Part shown: piece by piece, positions 39,012 through 48,335 of the stretch
Position numbering within the stretch: the first letter of the stretch is position 1
Layout of the letters: each line of letters starts with the position of its first letter
Origin: a bacterium
Lineage (GTDB): Bacteria > Patescibacteriota > Saccharimonadia > Saccharimonadales > SZUA-47
Direction of reading: 5' to 3'
Assembly (NCBI GenBank): GCA_030427125.1
Contig: JAUHXF010000005.1
Coordinates: 1-54,682, forward strand
Length of the DNA: 54,682 nt
The notes under the pieces: generated by a model
The model's database searches: none
What the model saw: only the letters and a program-made list of their open reading frames with translations
Told to the model about the DNA's origin: nothing
Position numbers and translations under genes: made by a program

Positions 39012-41555
39012 ATGAAGGTTAGCTTAAATATTGCGTCGTACTACAACTCGATTCACAACTCAGGAAAAAATCTATATGAATATGGCGTGGATGAGATTGT
39101 TCGACGTATTGGCTCCCAGCTTGGTGCTGTTGAAGACGTTATTGACACTCGTCAAAAATACGAGAATGTCATCGTCGTCAAAGTTGTTGAGTGTGATAAG
39201 CATCCTGATGCCGATAAGTTGAGTCTATGTCTTATCGATGATAGTGGTGTGGTGAGTGATGTGCATCGAAACGAGCAAGGTCTCGTGCAAGTTGTATGCG
39301 GCGCACCAAATGTTCGAGCTGGTATGTTTGCGCTATGGTTGCCGCCTGGCTCGACAGTACCCTCTACTTTCGCAAGTGACCCATTCGTGCTTGAAGCTCG
39401 AGAACTTCGCGGCAAGGTAAGCAACGGTATGCTCGCCAGCCCGAAAGAATTAGATATCTCAGAAGAGCATGAAGGCATTCTAGAGGTTAATCCGAGCGAG
39501 TTCGATCACGAGATCAAACCTGGTGAAGACGGAGGTGCTCTATATAACCTCGGTGATGTCATTATTGATTGCGAAAACAAGATGTTCACGCATCGGCCTG
39601 ATTGTTTCGGTGTAATCGGAGTTGCTCGTGAGATTGCTGGAATTTTTGGTGATGCATATACATCACCCGATTGGTACGTATCCGCTCTAAACCATGCAGT
39701 AGATGCCAGTTTGCCGTTCACTACAAAGAATGATGTACAGGAGAAAGTACCGCGCTTCATGGTGCAATCGTTGAGTGATGTTACGGTTAAAAGCTCTCCG
39801 GTGTGGCTGCAAGCGTATTTAAAGCGGATCGATTCAAACAGCATTAATAATATCGTTGATTACACGAATTACTTCATGCAGCTGACAGGACAGCCAATAC
39901 ATGCTTACGATTATGACAAGGTGCAGCAACTGTCGAGCGATGGTGCACAGATTTATCCACGCATGGCAGAGGAAGGTGAGACCATTGAGCTGCTGAACGG
40001 AAAAACCGTGACGTTAACGACTGATGATATCGTAATTGCGACAGATAAAAAGGCCATTGGTCTAGCTGGCGTTATGGGTGGCTCGGAGACAGAAGTCGAT
40101 GATTCTACAAAGAACGTTATCATCGAGTGTGCAAATTTCGACATGTACACTATTCGGCGAACAAGTATGCGTCATGGGTTATTCACTGACGCAGTTACCC
40201 GCTTCAATAAAGGACAGAGTCCTTTGCAGAACGACAGAGTCTTAGCTAAAATCGTGCAGGAAATTGTGCTGTATGCTGACGGGAAAGTTGCGAGTAAAGT
40301 GCACGATGTGCATGGCTTTGATCTCAATAAAGACAACTTGAATCATGTCTCTGTTGCGGTTAATTTTATTAACGAGCGACTTGGTACAGCGCTTACCGCA
40401 AGTGAAATAAAGCGGTATTTAGAGAACGTTGAGTTTACTGTAGATATTACTGACAACGAACTACACATTACCGCACCATTTTGGCGAATGGATATCGCGA
40501 TTGCTGAAGATATTGTAGAAGAAGTTGGGCGAATGCATGGTTATCAGAATGTGCCAGTAGCCTTGCCACCACGAAGTTCAAAAGCGGCTCCTCTAAATCA
40601 GGTACGAGCATTCCGAAAGACTATTCGTGATGCACTCGTCAAAAATGGTGCAAACGAAGTGCTAACCTATAGTTTTGTGCATAGTGATTTGCTACAAAAG
40701 TCCTACATTGATCCTGAAAAATGGGCTATTCACATACGTAATGCACTCAGTCCTGACTTGCAGTATTATCGGCCTAGTTTATTACCAAGTTTGCTCGCAA
40801 AGTTGTCTGCTAATCTAAAGGCCGATGCCGGTAAAGATAATAATGAGTTTGCATTGTTTGAATTCGGTAAAGCTCATGTCAAGGACCATATGGAAGCCGC
40901 ACCCGAAGACAACATTCCGAAACAAATGCGTCGTATTTCCTTTGTATTTACCGCTGACGCAAAGAGTGCTAAAAGAAGAGGTGGTTCCGCATATTATGTC
41001 GCCAAGAAATACCTTGATCTTATTACGAATGGTCAAGCAGTGTATAAACCACTCGAAACGAACGAGTACCCATTAACTGCGCCGTATCAGAAAGAGCGCA
41101 GTGCCGTTGTCATGCTTAACGACACAGCTGTCGGGGTCGTAGGCGAATTTCGCTCGAAAACGAAGCGTGGCTTCAAGCTGCCAGACTACTGTGCTGGATT
41201 CGAGGTAGACACCGATTTATTGTCTGCTGAAATCACGCCGTATACGTATGAACCACTCAGTGAATTCCCAAGTTCTTCTCAAGACATAACGTACGAAGTG
41301 AAAGATGAAACAACGTGGGGTCAGTTATACGACTTATTACACGCAGAACTCGCCGTAGCTAAAGCCGAGAGTGGCTACGAATATACTGTGACGCCAAGAG
41401 AAATTTTCAAGCAAGACGAATCGGATAAGAAACGTATTACGTTCCACATAGAGTTACGTCATCATCAGAAGACTCTCAAGACTGACGAAATAAATACACT
41501 CCTAGCTCAAATCAGCGATGCAATCGGTAGCAAGCTTCATGCGGCGCGCATATAA
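39012..41555 (+). CDS. pheT: Phenylalanine--tRNA ligase beta subunit
   Basis: An 847-residue beta subunit with the EMAP/tRNA-binding domain (about 40-160, 'VVKVVECDKHPDADKLSLC', 'QVVCGAPNVRAGM'), the B3/B4 editing domain, B5 ('RLGTALTASEIKRYLENVEF'), the catalytic-like core and a C-terminal ferredoxin-fold anticodon-binding domain ('LSEFPSSSQDITYEV'). Full length. It is separated from pheS by five genes but in the same orientation with no terminator, so the subunits are probably made from one long mRNA. It overlaps the next gene by 17 bp. Confidence 0.97.
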   Translation: MKVSLNIASYYNSIHNSGKNLYEYGVDEIVRRIGSQLGAVEDVIDTRQKYENVIVVKVVECDKHPDADKLSLCLIDDSGVVSDVHRNEQGLVQVVCGAPNVRAGMFALWLPPGSTVPSTFASDPFVLEARELRGKVSNGMLASPKELDISEEHEGILEVNPSEFDHEIKPGEDGGALYNLGDVIIDCENKMFTHRPDCFGVIGVAREIAGIFGDAYTSPDWYVSALNHAVDASLPFTTKNDVQEKVPRFMVQSLSDVTVKSSPVWLQAYLKRIDSNSINNIVDYTNYFMQLTGQPIHAYDYDKVQQLSSDGAQIYPRMAEEGETIELLNGKTVTLTTDDIVIATDKKAIGLAGVMGGSETEVDDSTKNVIIECANFDMYTIRRTSMRHGLFTDAVTRFNKGQSPLQNDRVLAKIVQEIVLYADGKVASKVHDVHGFDLNKDNLNHVSVAVNFINERLGTALTASEIKRYLENVEFTVDITDNELHITAPFWRMDIAIAEDIVEEVGRMHGYQNVPVALPPRSSKAAPLNQVRAFRKTIRDALVKNGANEVLTYSFVHSDLLQKSYIDPEKWAIHIRNALSPDLQYYRPSLLPSLLAKLSANLKADAGKDNNEFALFEFGKAHVKDHMEAAPEDNIPKQMRRISFVFTADAKSAKRRGGSAYYVAKKYLDLITNGQAVYKPLETNEYPLTAPYQKERSAVVMLNDTAVGVVGEFRSKTKRGFKLPDYCAGFEVDTDLLSAEITPYTYEPLSEFPSSSQDITYEVKDETTWGQLYDLLHAELAVAKAESGYEYTVTPREIFKQDESDKKRITFHIELRHHQKTLKTDEINTLLAQISDAIGSKLHAARI

Positions 41556-43275
41556 ATTCAGCGTTGCAATACTATTGTTTGCGTTGGTAACGTTGATTTC
41601 TGTGCCAGTAGGCGCGCAAGGTGTACAGGACTTTGTGATTGAAAGCTTTGATGCAAAATACACGCTGACGAACGAAGATCCACAAGGCTTACTGACGATT
41701 ACCGAACAGATTGAACTGAACTATAGCGCGAAAAACCAAGGAATCTTGCGAGCAATCCCGAATACCTATAAAGGTGAAGATGTACAGCTACGAGTCGTGG
41801 CAGTCGATAGAGATGGGGCCCTCGAGCCATATATAACATATGACGAGAACGATAATACCGTGCTACGCATCGGTGAACCAGGTGTCTATATCACAGGAGA
41901 ACACACATATACAATTACATATGAGCTAGAGAACGTCATTACGTTCTACGATGAGTATGATGAATTTTACTGGGACATTAACGGTGATCAATGGTTGCAG
42001 CCTTTCGAAAGCGTTGCAGTCGACTTAGAGATTCGTGCGAGTAGATATGGTGAGTTATCTTCACAATGCTTCACTGGAAATGCACAAAAAAGTACTCAAG
42101 ACTGTGAAGTTTCAGAGCCTTCCATAGGGCTTAAGGCAAGTACGAACAGGACTCTTCAGCCGGGAGAGACATTGACGATAGTTCAGGCGTATGAAAAAGG
42201 CTATTTCACACCTTTGCCCTGGGCAGAGCAGAATAAAGAACTACTATTTGCAGCTCCTATTCTGCTTGTATTATTTCTAGCTGTGCGTTCTGCTGCAAAA
42301 ACATGGCGCCGTTTCGGTAAGGATTACAAACAACGTGCTGTTGCGCCGTTCTATAGTCGCCCGAAGGATCTGAGTGTTATGCAAGCATCATACGTTTCAA
42401 AAAATAGTCTCAGCACAAAAGATATTAGCGCAGCGCTTATTGATTTGGCAATTCGTGGGTATCTGAAGATTATCGAATCAAAAGACGGAAGAAAGACAAA
42501 ACACACCCTTGAGTTATTAAAGACAGTAGACCCACAGCTTACTGCCGACGAGAAGATGCTTATTAATGCGGTCTTTAAGAGCAGAACGGTAGGTGAGCAG
42601 TTTGTCATTGAAGACCAAAAACATAAGCTATCAAGTGCGCTTATGAAATTATCGAAAAATGTTGAATCTACTGCAAATAGAAAAGGGATGTACGAAATTG
42701 CGCCAAGCGCGGGGTCAAAGTATGTACTGAAACAGTTACTGATAATTATCGCGATAACAGTCGTGTCGTTCTTCTTGATTGAGGTTGTAACACCAATTCC
42801 GTTTGTATTCGGCATAGCTTCCTCTATTGCCGTCATTGTGTATATGTCGCTTATGACGAAGCGAAGTAAGGCTGGAGTAGAGGTAAAAGAACATATTGAG
42901 GGGCTGAAGCTCTATGTTTCAAAAGCTGAGAAAGACCGTTTAGCAATGCATGATGCGGTTGCCGCTCCACTGTCAACTCGAGGGAATCCACCGGTATATG
43001 ACCGAAAGTTCTTCGAGAAATTATTGCCGTTTGCAGTCGCTATGGGTGTTGAGAAGTCATGGGCCAAAGCTTTTGCAGACATCTACACTGAGCCGCCTGA
43101 CTGGTATCAGGGCACCAGTCGTATAATCACTGCACACGCTTTGGCAAATTCAGTTGGTTCGACGGTCAAGGCGACGTCACAAACGTTCACAAGCCCATCA
43201 AGCTCCGGAGGATCTGGATTCTCTGGTGGCTCCGCAGGTGGCGGCGGTGGTGGCGGCGGTGGTGGCGGCTGGTAA
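41539..43275 (+). CDS. DUF2207 membrane protein with Gly-rich tail
   Basis: A 578-residue protein: signal peptide ('AILLFALVTLISVPVGAQ', about residues 8-25), extracytoplasmic DUF2207 domain of about 200 residues, membrane helix (about 238-257), cytosolic winged-helix-like region, two further helices (about 405-440), a C-terminal domain ('FFEKLLPFAVAMGVEKSWAKAF') and a final SGGSG/GGGG-rich stretch ending in Trp. All are features of this family of unknown function. The ATG at 41539 begins the signal peptide and lies inside pheT. Confidence 0.9.
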   Translation: MRRAYKFSVAILLFALVTLISVPVGAQGVQDFVIESFDAKYTLTNEDPQGLLTITEQIELNYSAKNQGILRAIPNTYKGEDVQLRVVAVDRDGALEPYITYDENDNTVLRIGEPGVYITGEHTYTITYELENVITFYDEYDEFYWDINGDQWLQPFESVAVDLEIRASRYGELSSQCFTGNAQKSTQDCEVSEPSIGLKASTNRTLQPGETLTIVQAYEKGYFTPLPWAEQNKELLFAAPILLVLFLAVRSAAKTWRRFGKDYKQRAVAPFYSRPKDLSVMQASYVSKNSLSTKDISAALIDLAIRGYLKIIESKDGRKTKHTLELLKTVDPQLTADEKMLINAVFKSRTVGEQFVIEDQKHKLSSALMKLSKNVESTANRKGMYEIAPSAGSKYVLKQLLIIIAITVVSFFLIEVVTPIPFVFGIASSIAVIVYMSLMTKRSKAGVEVKEHIEGLKLYVSKAEKDRLAMHDAVAAPLSTRGNPPVYDRKFFEKLLPFAVAMGVEKSWAKAFADIYTEPPDWYQGTSRIITAHALANSVGSTVKATSQTFTSPSSSGGSGFSGGSAGGGGGGGGGGGW

Positions 43276-44135
43276 TGATTTGGGTCTCACTATTAACACT
43301 TCACTTGATTGGGCTCGTTGGGTATACGTTACTATTACGTAAAAGTGCGTTAAGTAGCATCAATAAATACTTTTTGGCTGCTGCAATGCAAACAGCAATT
43401 TTTATCCCATCGATAGTCTTTCTTGTTCTTGGTGAAGTGGATTTCGATTTAGAGCTTGTCCAGTGGGTACGTATTGTAATTTCTGCTTTTTTGATCGTAG
43501 GACTTCACTTGACTGCGATTAAAGCATTGTCACTGCTAGATGCCTCACTGTTTTCAATTATTTATAACTTGCGGTTGTTTTTTGTCACAATTCTTGGATA
43601 TCTGTTTTTGGGGGAGCTTCCGCCTGCTGCACAAATAATTGGGGGCATTATTATTTTTAGCTCAATACTATTGTTGAATCTGCACAAAGACAACACCTAT
43701 AAATCAAGCCCAATTCTATGGGGACTGCTTGCAACAATATGGCTGAGCGTGCATGCAACGCTTGAGAAATACAATATTCTGGATATAGGCTTTGAGACGT
43801 ATATGTTTATCACGATGCTATTAGGAAGTGTTTTCTTGTGGTTGCTCGTTGCGCAGAAAAAGGTCAATCTGCAAAAGAATAAAGGATACATTAATCGTCA
43901 ATTTGCTTTATTACTGGTCTTGAGGCCGCTGTCCGCCTGGTCTATAACGTATGCGTTACTATATGGATCTTTAGCAGTTGCGAGTTATGTATCTGGGATG
44001 AGTGTTGTTTTTATTGTCATTGCCGGAATAATTTTCCTTCATGAGCGAGAGCATATGCGGCAAAAAATTCTGGCAACTGCAGTTGGCGTAATTGGACTTA
44101 CGGTTATTTTGGTGAGTAAGCTTGGCCTGCTATAA
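43275..44135 (+). CDS. EamA/DMT-family transporter
   Basis: A 286-residue, ten-helix drug/metabolite transporter with two EamA repeats (about 1-138 and 148-286); 'LSLLDASLFSIIYNLRLFFVTILGYLFLGE' (parts) is typical. The ATG overlaps the previous TAA (TAATG), so translation is coupled to the DUF2207 gene. Substrate unknown; amino acids, metabolites or sugars are usual. Confidence 0.88.
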   Translation: MIWVSLLTLHLIGLVGYTLLLRKSALSSINKYFLAAAMQTAIFIPSIVFLVLGEVDFDLELVQWVRIVISAFLIVGLHLTAIKALSLLDASLFSIIYNLRLFFVTILGYLFLGELPPAAQIIGGIIIFSSILLLNLHKDNTYKSSPILWGLLATIWLSVHATLEKYNILDIGFETYMFITMLLGSVFLWLLVAQKKVNLQKNKGYINRQFALLLVLRPLSAWSITYALLYGSLAVASYVSGMSVVFIVIAGIIFLHEREHMRQKILATAVGVIGLTVILVSKLGLL

Positions 44136-44136
44136 T
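44109..44136 (+). promoter_or_regulatory. metK promoter
   Basis: TTGGTG (44109-44114), 16-bp spacer, consensus TATAAT (44131-44136), overlapping the end of the EamA gene. It would give a ~160-nt metK leader. Confidence 0.6.
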
Positions 44137-44158
44137 TGACCTCATTAACAACTAAACA

Positions 44159-44300
44159 ATATACAGAGAGTCGGGAGAGAACTAGCTCGCCATAACCGAC
44201 CAGCAACTTGCGCAATGCGTGGAGTGCTACATCTAGCTCGTTATACACGGGGAAGATATTGTGAACTCACGTCTCTTTTCAGGTATACGAAAGGAGATTT
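44159..44300 (+). promoter_or_regulatory. SAM-riboswitch-like leader of metK
   Basis: The 160-nt leader carries S-box-clan features: outer pairing TATA..GAG (44160-44170) with CTC..TATA; P2-like GTCGG/CCGAC (44170-44174 with 44196-44200); then CAGCAAC (44201-44207), a small CGC-AAT-GCG hairpin and GGAGTGCTAC (44221-44230), resembling the GCAAC...GGTGCTAA core of SAM-I/SAM-IV. The expression platform is visible: GTCTCTTTTC (44271-44280) can pair with GAAAGGAGAT (44289-44298) and hide the metK Shine-Dalgarno. So SAM binding would block translation. The class is uncertain; the core deviates from consensus. Confidence 0.55.
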
Positions 44301-44303
44301 TTT

Positions 44304-45410
44304 ATGTCATACCAATTATTCACTTCAGAGAGTGTTGCATCTGGCCATCCAGACAAAATTGCGGATGCAGTTAGCGATGCACTGCTCGATGCTATGATTG
44401 CAGAGGACCCAACGGTTAGAGCAGGAATTGAAACTATTGTCGGTGCTAACAAGATTGGCCTATACGGTGAAGTTAAGACGACTGCGAAAGTCGATGTTGA
44501 GAAGATTGTTCGAAAGACTGTTTCACGACTTGGTTATACTAACCCGGAGTGGAACTTCTCTGATCAATCACCGATTGACAATAACCTTCATCAGCAATCA
44601 CCGGAAATAGCGATGGGAGTTGATCTCGATGGCGCGGGCGACCAAGGAATGATGTTTGGTTTTGCGTGCGATGAGACTCCTGAGCTCATGCCATTACCGA
44701 TTACATTGGCGCACACGCTGACGAAGACACTTGACCGAGCTCGTGAGTCTGGTTCACTGGCGTGGTTGCGACCTGACGGCAAAAGCCAGGTCACCGTAAA
44801 GTACGAAGCCGGCGAACCTGTTTCAGTAGAAAAGGTTGTTATGGCGGTTGCTCACGATGAGGAAACAACCCCAGAAAAAGTCCGCAAAGACGTGTTGAGC
44901 GCAATAATCAATCCGACGCTCGAAAAGTACGGTTACTCAGTGGACCCAGAAAATGTCGTTATTAACGGTACGGGGCTGTGGCATATTCCAGGGCCAGACA
45001 CCGATGCTGGGCTTACTGGGCGTAAGATCGTTGTTGATGGGTATGGCGGATATGCACGCGTCGGTGGCGGGGCATTTAGCGGTAAAGATCCGAGCAAGGT
45101 TGACCGATCAGCAGCCTATGCGGCACGTTACATCGCCAAGAATATCGTCGCTGCAGGATTGGCGAAAAAGTGCGAAGTGGCGCTCGCATACGTTATAGGA
45201 AAACCAGAGCCACAGATGAAATCATTTGATTGCTTTGGCACAGAAACGAAGTCATACGAAGAGATTCAAAAGTTCGTAGATGAGCTGCTCGATACTACTG
45301 TGAAGGGAATTGTTGAGGGGCTCAATCTGCGACAGTCAATTTATAGTCAGACAACAGCATACGGCCACTTCGGTAAGCCTGATCTTCCATGGGAGCAGAT
45401 AGTATCCTAG
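44304..45410 (+). CDS. metK: S-adenosylmethionine synthetase
   Basis: A 368-residue enzyme making SAM from ATP and methionine. Diagnostic motifs: 'FTSESVASGHPDKIADAVSDALLDA' (parts), 'GAGDQGMMFGFACDETPE' (MAT signature 1; parts) and 'GGGAFSGKDPSKVDRSAAYAARY' (signature 2; parts). Slightly short for bacteria (~380-400). Strong Shine-Dalgarno GAAAGGAG, which the leader hairpin can sequester. SAM is needed by TrmD and the putative methyltransferase in this window. Confidence 0.97.
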   Translation: MSYQLFTSESVASGHPDKIADAVSDALLDAMIAEDPTVRAGIETIVGANKIGLYGEVKTTAKVDVEKIVRKTVSRLGYTNPEWNFSDQSPIDNNLHQQSPEIAMGVDLDGAGDQGMMFGFACDETPELMPLPITLAHTLTKTLDRARESGSLAWLRPDGKSQVTVKYEAGEPVSVEKVVMAVAHDEETTPEKVRKDVLSAIINPTLEKYGYSVDPENVVINGTGLWHIPGPDTDAGLTGRKIVVDGYGGYARVGGGAFSGKDPSKVDRSAAYAARYIAKNIVAAGLAKKCEVALAYVIGKPEPQMKSFDCFGTETKSYEEIQKFVDELLDTTVKGIVEGLNLRQSIYSQTTAYGHFGKPDLPWEQIVS

Positions 45411-45447
45411 CTTCTCCGTAAGAGGAAGTTGTATAACAGAGAAATAG

Positions 45448-45482
45448 AAATCGGATTTAAATCCGAGAAAAATCCGATTTTG
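45448..45482 (+). terminator. Intrinsic terminator-like hairpin after metK
   Basis: AAATCGGATTT/AAATCCGATTT, 11-bp perfect arms with an 11-nt loop that itself extends the palindrome TCGGATTTAAATCCGA (45451-45466), giving two alternative foldings. The T-tail is short. Confidence 0.6.
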
Positions 45483-45521
45483 AACTTCATCACAGATAAT
45501 ATCAACAAAATTTATGAAAAT

Positions 45522-45537
45522 TGTGAGGTATATCACA
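45522..45537. promoter_or_regulatory. CRP/FNR-like palindrome
   Basis: TGTGA-GGTATA-TCACA, identical in half-sites and spacing to the CRP consensus and 12/14 identical to GTGATATATATCAC at 3894-3907. No CRP-type regulator gene is seen in the window. Confidence 0.45.
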
Positions 45538-45583
45538 TGTTCTGCGGGTTCAAAAAACCGTAACGCTCATGTATATTGGTAGG

Positions 45584-45650
45584 TGGAAGTGTGAGTGTGG
45601 AGACACAGTACGCATCTTCCCTAAACCGGGCCAAAAAAGCCCGGTTTTTT
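45584..45650 (+). ncRNA. Putative short structured RNA
   Basis: A 67-nt segment without ORF folds as a long hairpin GGAAG..TGTG/CGCA..CTTCC with inner GTGT-GGAG-ACAC (about 45585-45620) followed by a strong terminator. TATATT at 45572-45577 is a possible -10 without a good -35. It may be an independent small RNA or the 3' end of the metK transcript. 45483-45583 holds only the CRP-like palindrome. Confidence 0.4.
45623..45650. terminator. Strong intrinsic terminator
   Basis: AAACCGGGC/GCCCGGTTT stem with 7-nt loop and T-run; A-rich loop start also supports use from the minus strand for the HD-domain gene. Confidence 0.9.
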
Positions 45651-46461
45651 AATCACTAGAAATTCGCTGGCGTATTTCTTGTACGATCCGCTCGACTGCG
45701 CGTGCGTTTACTTCCAAGCCTCTTTCAACGGTGTTCCAATAGAGTTCTGCATACGAAGTCTTGAATGAGTGTGCTCGGAGTGTGCGGACCTCCATCTCCA
45801 AGAACTCAAGGTATGCTTTGCTGACTCGATTTAGCACGCTCACACCCCTGTCTTCTAAGAAATAAGACTCGAACTGGGCAATTGCTTGCGACCAAACCAT
45901 GGCTAGGTTGCATACATCAGCATCGGTGACCAGTTGTGCCAGTATGTAGTCTGATGAGCGCTGTAATATTTCGCCCGTTTCAGGATCCATGCCTTCAAAG
46001 ACGGTGGCATCAATGCATTTTTCGACGGTATCATAGTCAGACGCTTCGAACACTTCGTGTTGCTCCATAACCGCAAATAGTAAGCTGGTGCTTCTTTTTT
46101 CGTTCTTTTCCGGTGTGGTTTTGTCAGTTTTTTCGTAGTCGAGATCATGAGCACTACAGGCAATCAGTCCAAGCATAAATTCTCGAGAAGTTATTTTTTC
46201 GTCGCGTAGCGCAGCTATGCCAATTTCGCTAAAAGCTTGGACGACATCAATGGTATGACCTCTATCATGATATGGATGTTCTTCATCGACAACTGGAATT
46301 TTATTGACACAGGCTTGGATGACAAAATACGCGGCGTTGTAGAATCTGTCGTCTTGTTCGTTGGTGAAGTCGCCGTACACCTCTCGTATTGACGGAATGT
46401 ACAACTCTGGTTCAGACGGAATTAATTCGATTTGTGCTGTCTCAAATTCTGGGAGCTTCAT
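45649..46461 (-). CDS. HD-domain phosphohydrolase
   Basis: A 270-residue cytosolic metal-dependent phosphohydrolase. Visible metal ligands: His in 'YHDRGHTIDVVQ', the HD pair in 'ACSAHDLDYE', and Asp in 'TDADVCNLAMVW', plus a helical C-terminal part. The overall spacing recalls cyclic-nucleotide phosphodiesterase or nucleotide phosphohydrolase HD proteins; the exact substrate is unknown. A TATAAT box 8 nt before the ATG suggests leaderless start. It converges on the metK/small-RNA unit and ends in its terminator. Confidence 0.85.
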   Translation of the reverse strand: MKLPEFETAQIELIPSEPELYIPSIREVYGDFTNEQDDRFYNAAYFVIQACVNKIPVVDEEHPYHDRGHTIDVVQAFSEIGIAALRDEKITSREFMLGLIACSAHDLDYEKTDKTTPEKNEKRSTSLLFAVMEQHEVFEASDYDTVEKCIDATVFEGMDPETGEILQRSSDYILAQLVTDADVCNLAMVWSQAIAQFESYFLEDRGVSVLNRVSKAYLEFLEMEVRTLRAHSFKTSYAELYWNTVERGLEVNARAVERIVQEIRQRISSD

Positions 46462-46535
46462 ATTATATAATTATAAAACATAAATAAGAAAAGTAAATAC
46501 TAATGCTCAGCCTATCTGCGTGCTACAGTAGAAAT

Positions 46536-48305
46536 GTGAAAGACTTGCTAAATATTCTACGCGTGGGTAAAGAGTTACGACCAAGCTATGCCTGGGTGAG
46601 CTTCTTTACTGTTCTGTTGAGTTTGCTTACTATCTTACAGCCGTTATTATCAGGTTGGGCTATCGATGAAATAGGCAAAGGTACTGATGCGGATGTTGTG
46701 TACGCTGGCATGCTTGCACTCGCAATATTTGGGCTCGACCTGGCGCAGACGTTTTTCAGTAATATTAGTGGCTACATTGGCGATCAAATACAGGTAAAGC
46801 TACAAAAGCTGTTGAGTGAAAATTACTACCGTCACCTCATGACACTGCCGCAGCAATATTATGATGAGCAGCAATCTGGTAAGATTATCGCTCGACTGAA
46901 CCGTTCGATAGAGCAGATAGTTCGTTTCATCCACATGATGACGAATAACTTCTTGCAATTTATATTCACGACGATATTCAGCCTAATTGTTGTGACGATT
47001 ATAAGTTGGCAAGTAGGATTGTTGCTCGCTTCGCTGTATCCGATTTTCATATGGATGACCGTGAAAACGAGCGGCACATGGCTTAAGTATCAGGAGAAAA
47101 AGAATAATCACGTAGATACTGCGAGTGGACGATTTGCAGAAGCTATCGGACAGATGAAAGTCGTTAAGAGTTACGGACAGGAAGACCGGGAGCTGTCATT
47201 CTTTCAGAAAAATCTCTCAAGAGTAATCCACTACAACAAGCCGCAGTCAAAGTACTGGCATGTTCGTGATGTGCAACGTCGTTTAATATTAAACATTATT
47301 TTTCTCATGGTATATGCGTTTATTTTCGTGCGGGGTGCGCAAGGCGCATTCACAGCTGGTGAAGTTGTCGCGTTGATCTTGTATGCAATGAACATTCGTA
47401 TTCCGATATTTACAATAAGTTTCCTCGTCGAAAACACGCAACGTGCAGTTGCCGACAGTAAAGACTATTTCGAAATTATGGATGAACTCCCAGAATCTGA
47501 AGACGAAGGCGCTGAGCTGCAATTACGTAAAGCAGCAATATCTTTTGACGGTGTGACATTCGGCTATGATGTGATGAAACCAGTAGTAAAAGATATTAGT
47601 TTCGACATACAACCAGGGAAAAAGATTGCACTCGTCGGCGAGAGCGGTGAAGGAAAAACAACATTAACAAATCTATTGCTACGGCTATACGATCCGAACC
47701 AGGGTCAGATAGCAATAGATGGACAACCAACATCGTCGGTCACTCGGGCTAGCCTGCGAACACACATAGGTGTCGTGTTCCAAGAACCAAACTTGTTTAG
47801 TGGCACTATTCGAGAAAACATTAGCTATGCGAATAGCGACGCATCCCAAAGTGCTATCGAGAAAGCAGCACGGGCGGCAAATGCACACGAGTTTATAGCA
47901 GAATTAGAAAATGGCTATGACACCGAGATAGGTGAGCGAGGGCTAAAACTCTCAGGCGGACAGAAACAACGTATTGCGATAGCGCGAGCAATACTTAAAG
48001 ACGCGCCAATTCTCGTGCTTGATGAAGCAACAAGCAGCCTAGACAGCAAGAGCGAGTTGCTAGTACAGGAGGCCCTAGAGCGACTTATGAAAGGCCGAAC
48101 TACCATAATCATTGCGCATAGATTAAGTACAATTCAGAATGTCGACACGATTGTTGCGCTTAAAAAGGGCAAGGTAGCTGAGATAGGATCCCCACGAGAA
48201 CTAGCAAAAACTGACGGGATTTATGCACAGTTACTGCGAGTGCAAACAGCTCGTTCTGCAGAAGAGCGCCAAGAAGCGCTCGCGAAGTTCGGTATCGTCG
48301 GGTAG
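46536..48305 (+). CDS. ABC exporter (fused permease-ATPase)
   Basis: A 589-residue half-transporter of the MsbA/multidrug type working as a dimer. Six N-terminal helices (about 20-310) precede the nucleotide-binding domain: Walker A 'GESGEGKTT' (about 367-375), signature 'LSGGQKQR' (about 471), Walker B 'ILVLDEATS' (about 493), H-loop 'IIAHRLST'. The GTG at 46536 is chosen because extended -10 TGCTACAGT ends 6 nt before it; the ATG at 46503 would add 11 unconvincing residues. Substrate unknown. Confidence 0.93.
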   Translation: MKDLLNILRVGKELRPSYAWVSFFTVLLSLLTILQPLLSGWAIDEIGKGTDADVVYAGMLALAIFGLDLAQTFFSNISGYIGDQIQVKLQKLLSENYYRHLMTLPQQYYDEQQSGKIIARLNRSIEQIVRFIHMMTNNFLQFIFTTIFSLIVVTIISWQVGLLLASLYPIFIWMTVKTSGTWLKYQEKKNNHVDTASGRFAEAIGQMKVVKSYGQEDRELSFFQKNLSRVIHYNKPQSKYWHVRDVQRRLILNIIFLMVYAFIFVRGAQGAFTAGEVVALILYAMNIRIPIFTISFLVENTQRAVADSKDYFEIMDELPESEDEGAELQLRKAAISFDGVTFGYDVMKPVVKDISFDIQPGKKIALVGESGEGKTTLTNLLLRLYDPNQGQIAIDGQPTSSVTRASLRTHIGVVFQEPNLFSGTIRENISYANSDASQSAIEKAARAANAHEFIAELENGYDTEIGERGLKLSGGQKQRIAIARAILKDAPILVLDEATSSLDSKSELLVQEALERLMKGRTTIIIAHRLSTIQNVDTIVALKKGKVAEIGSPRELAKTDGIYAQLLRVQTARSAEERQEALAKFGIVG

Positions 48306-48335
48306 AATAGAAGCAAATAGTTAGAGGGAGACAAC

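Noticed and set aside
44215-44397. Small ORF in the metK leader
   Set aside because: It runs through the riboswitch-like structure and into metK in another frame, with no ribosome-binding site.
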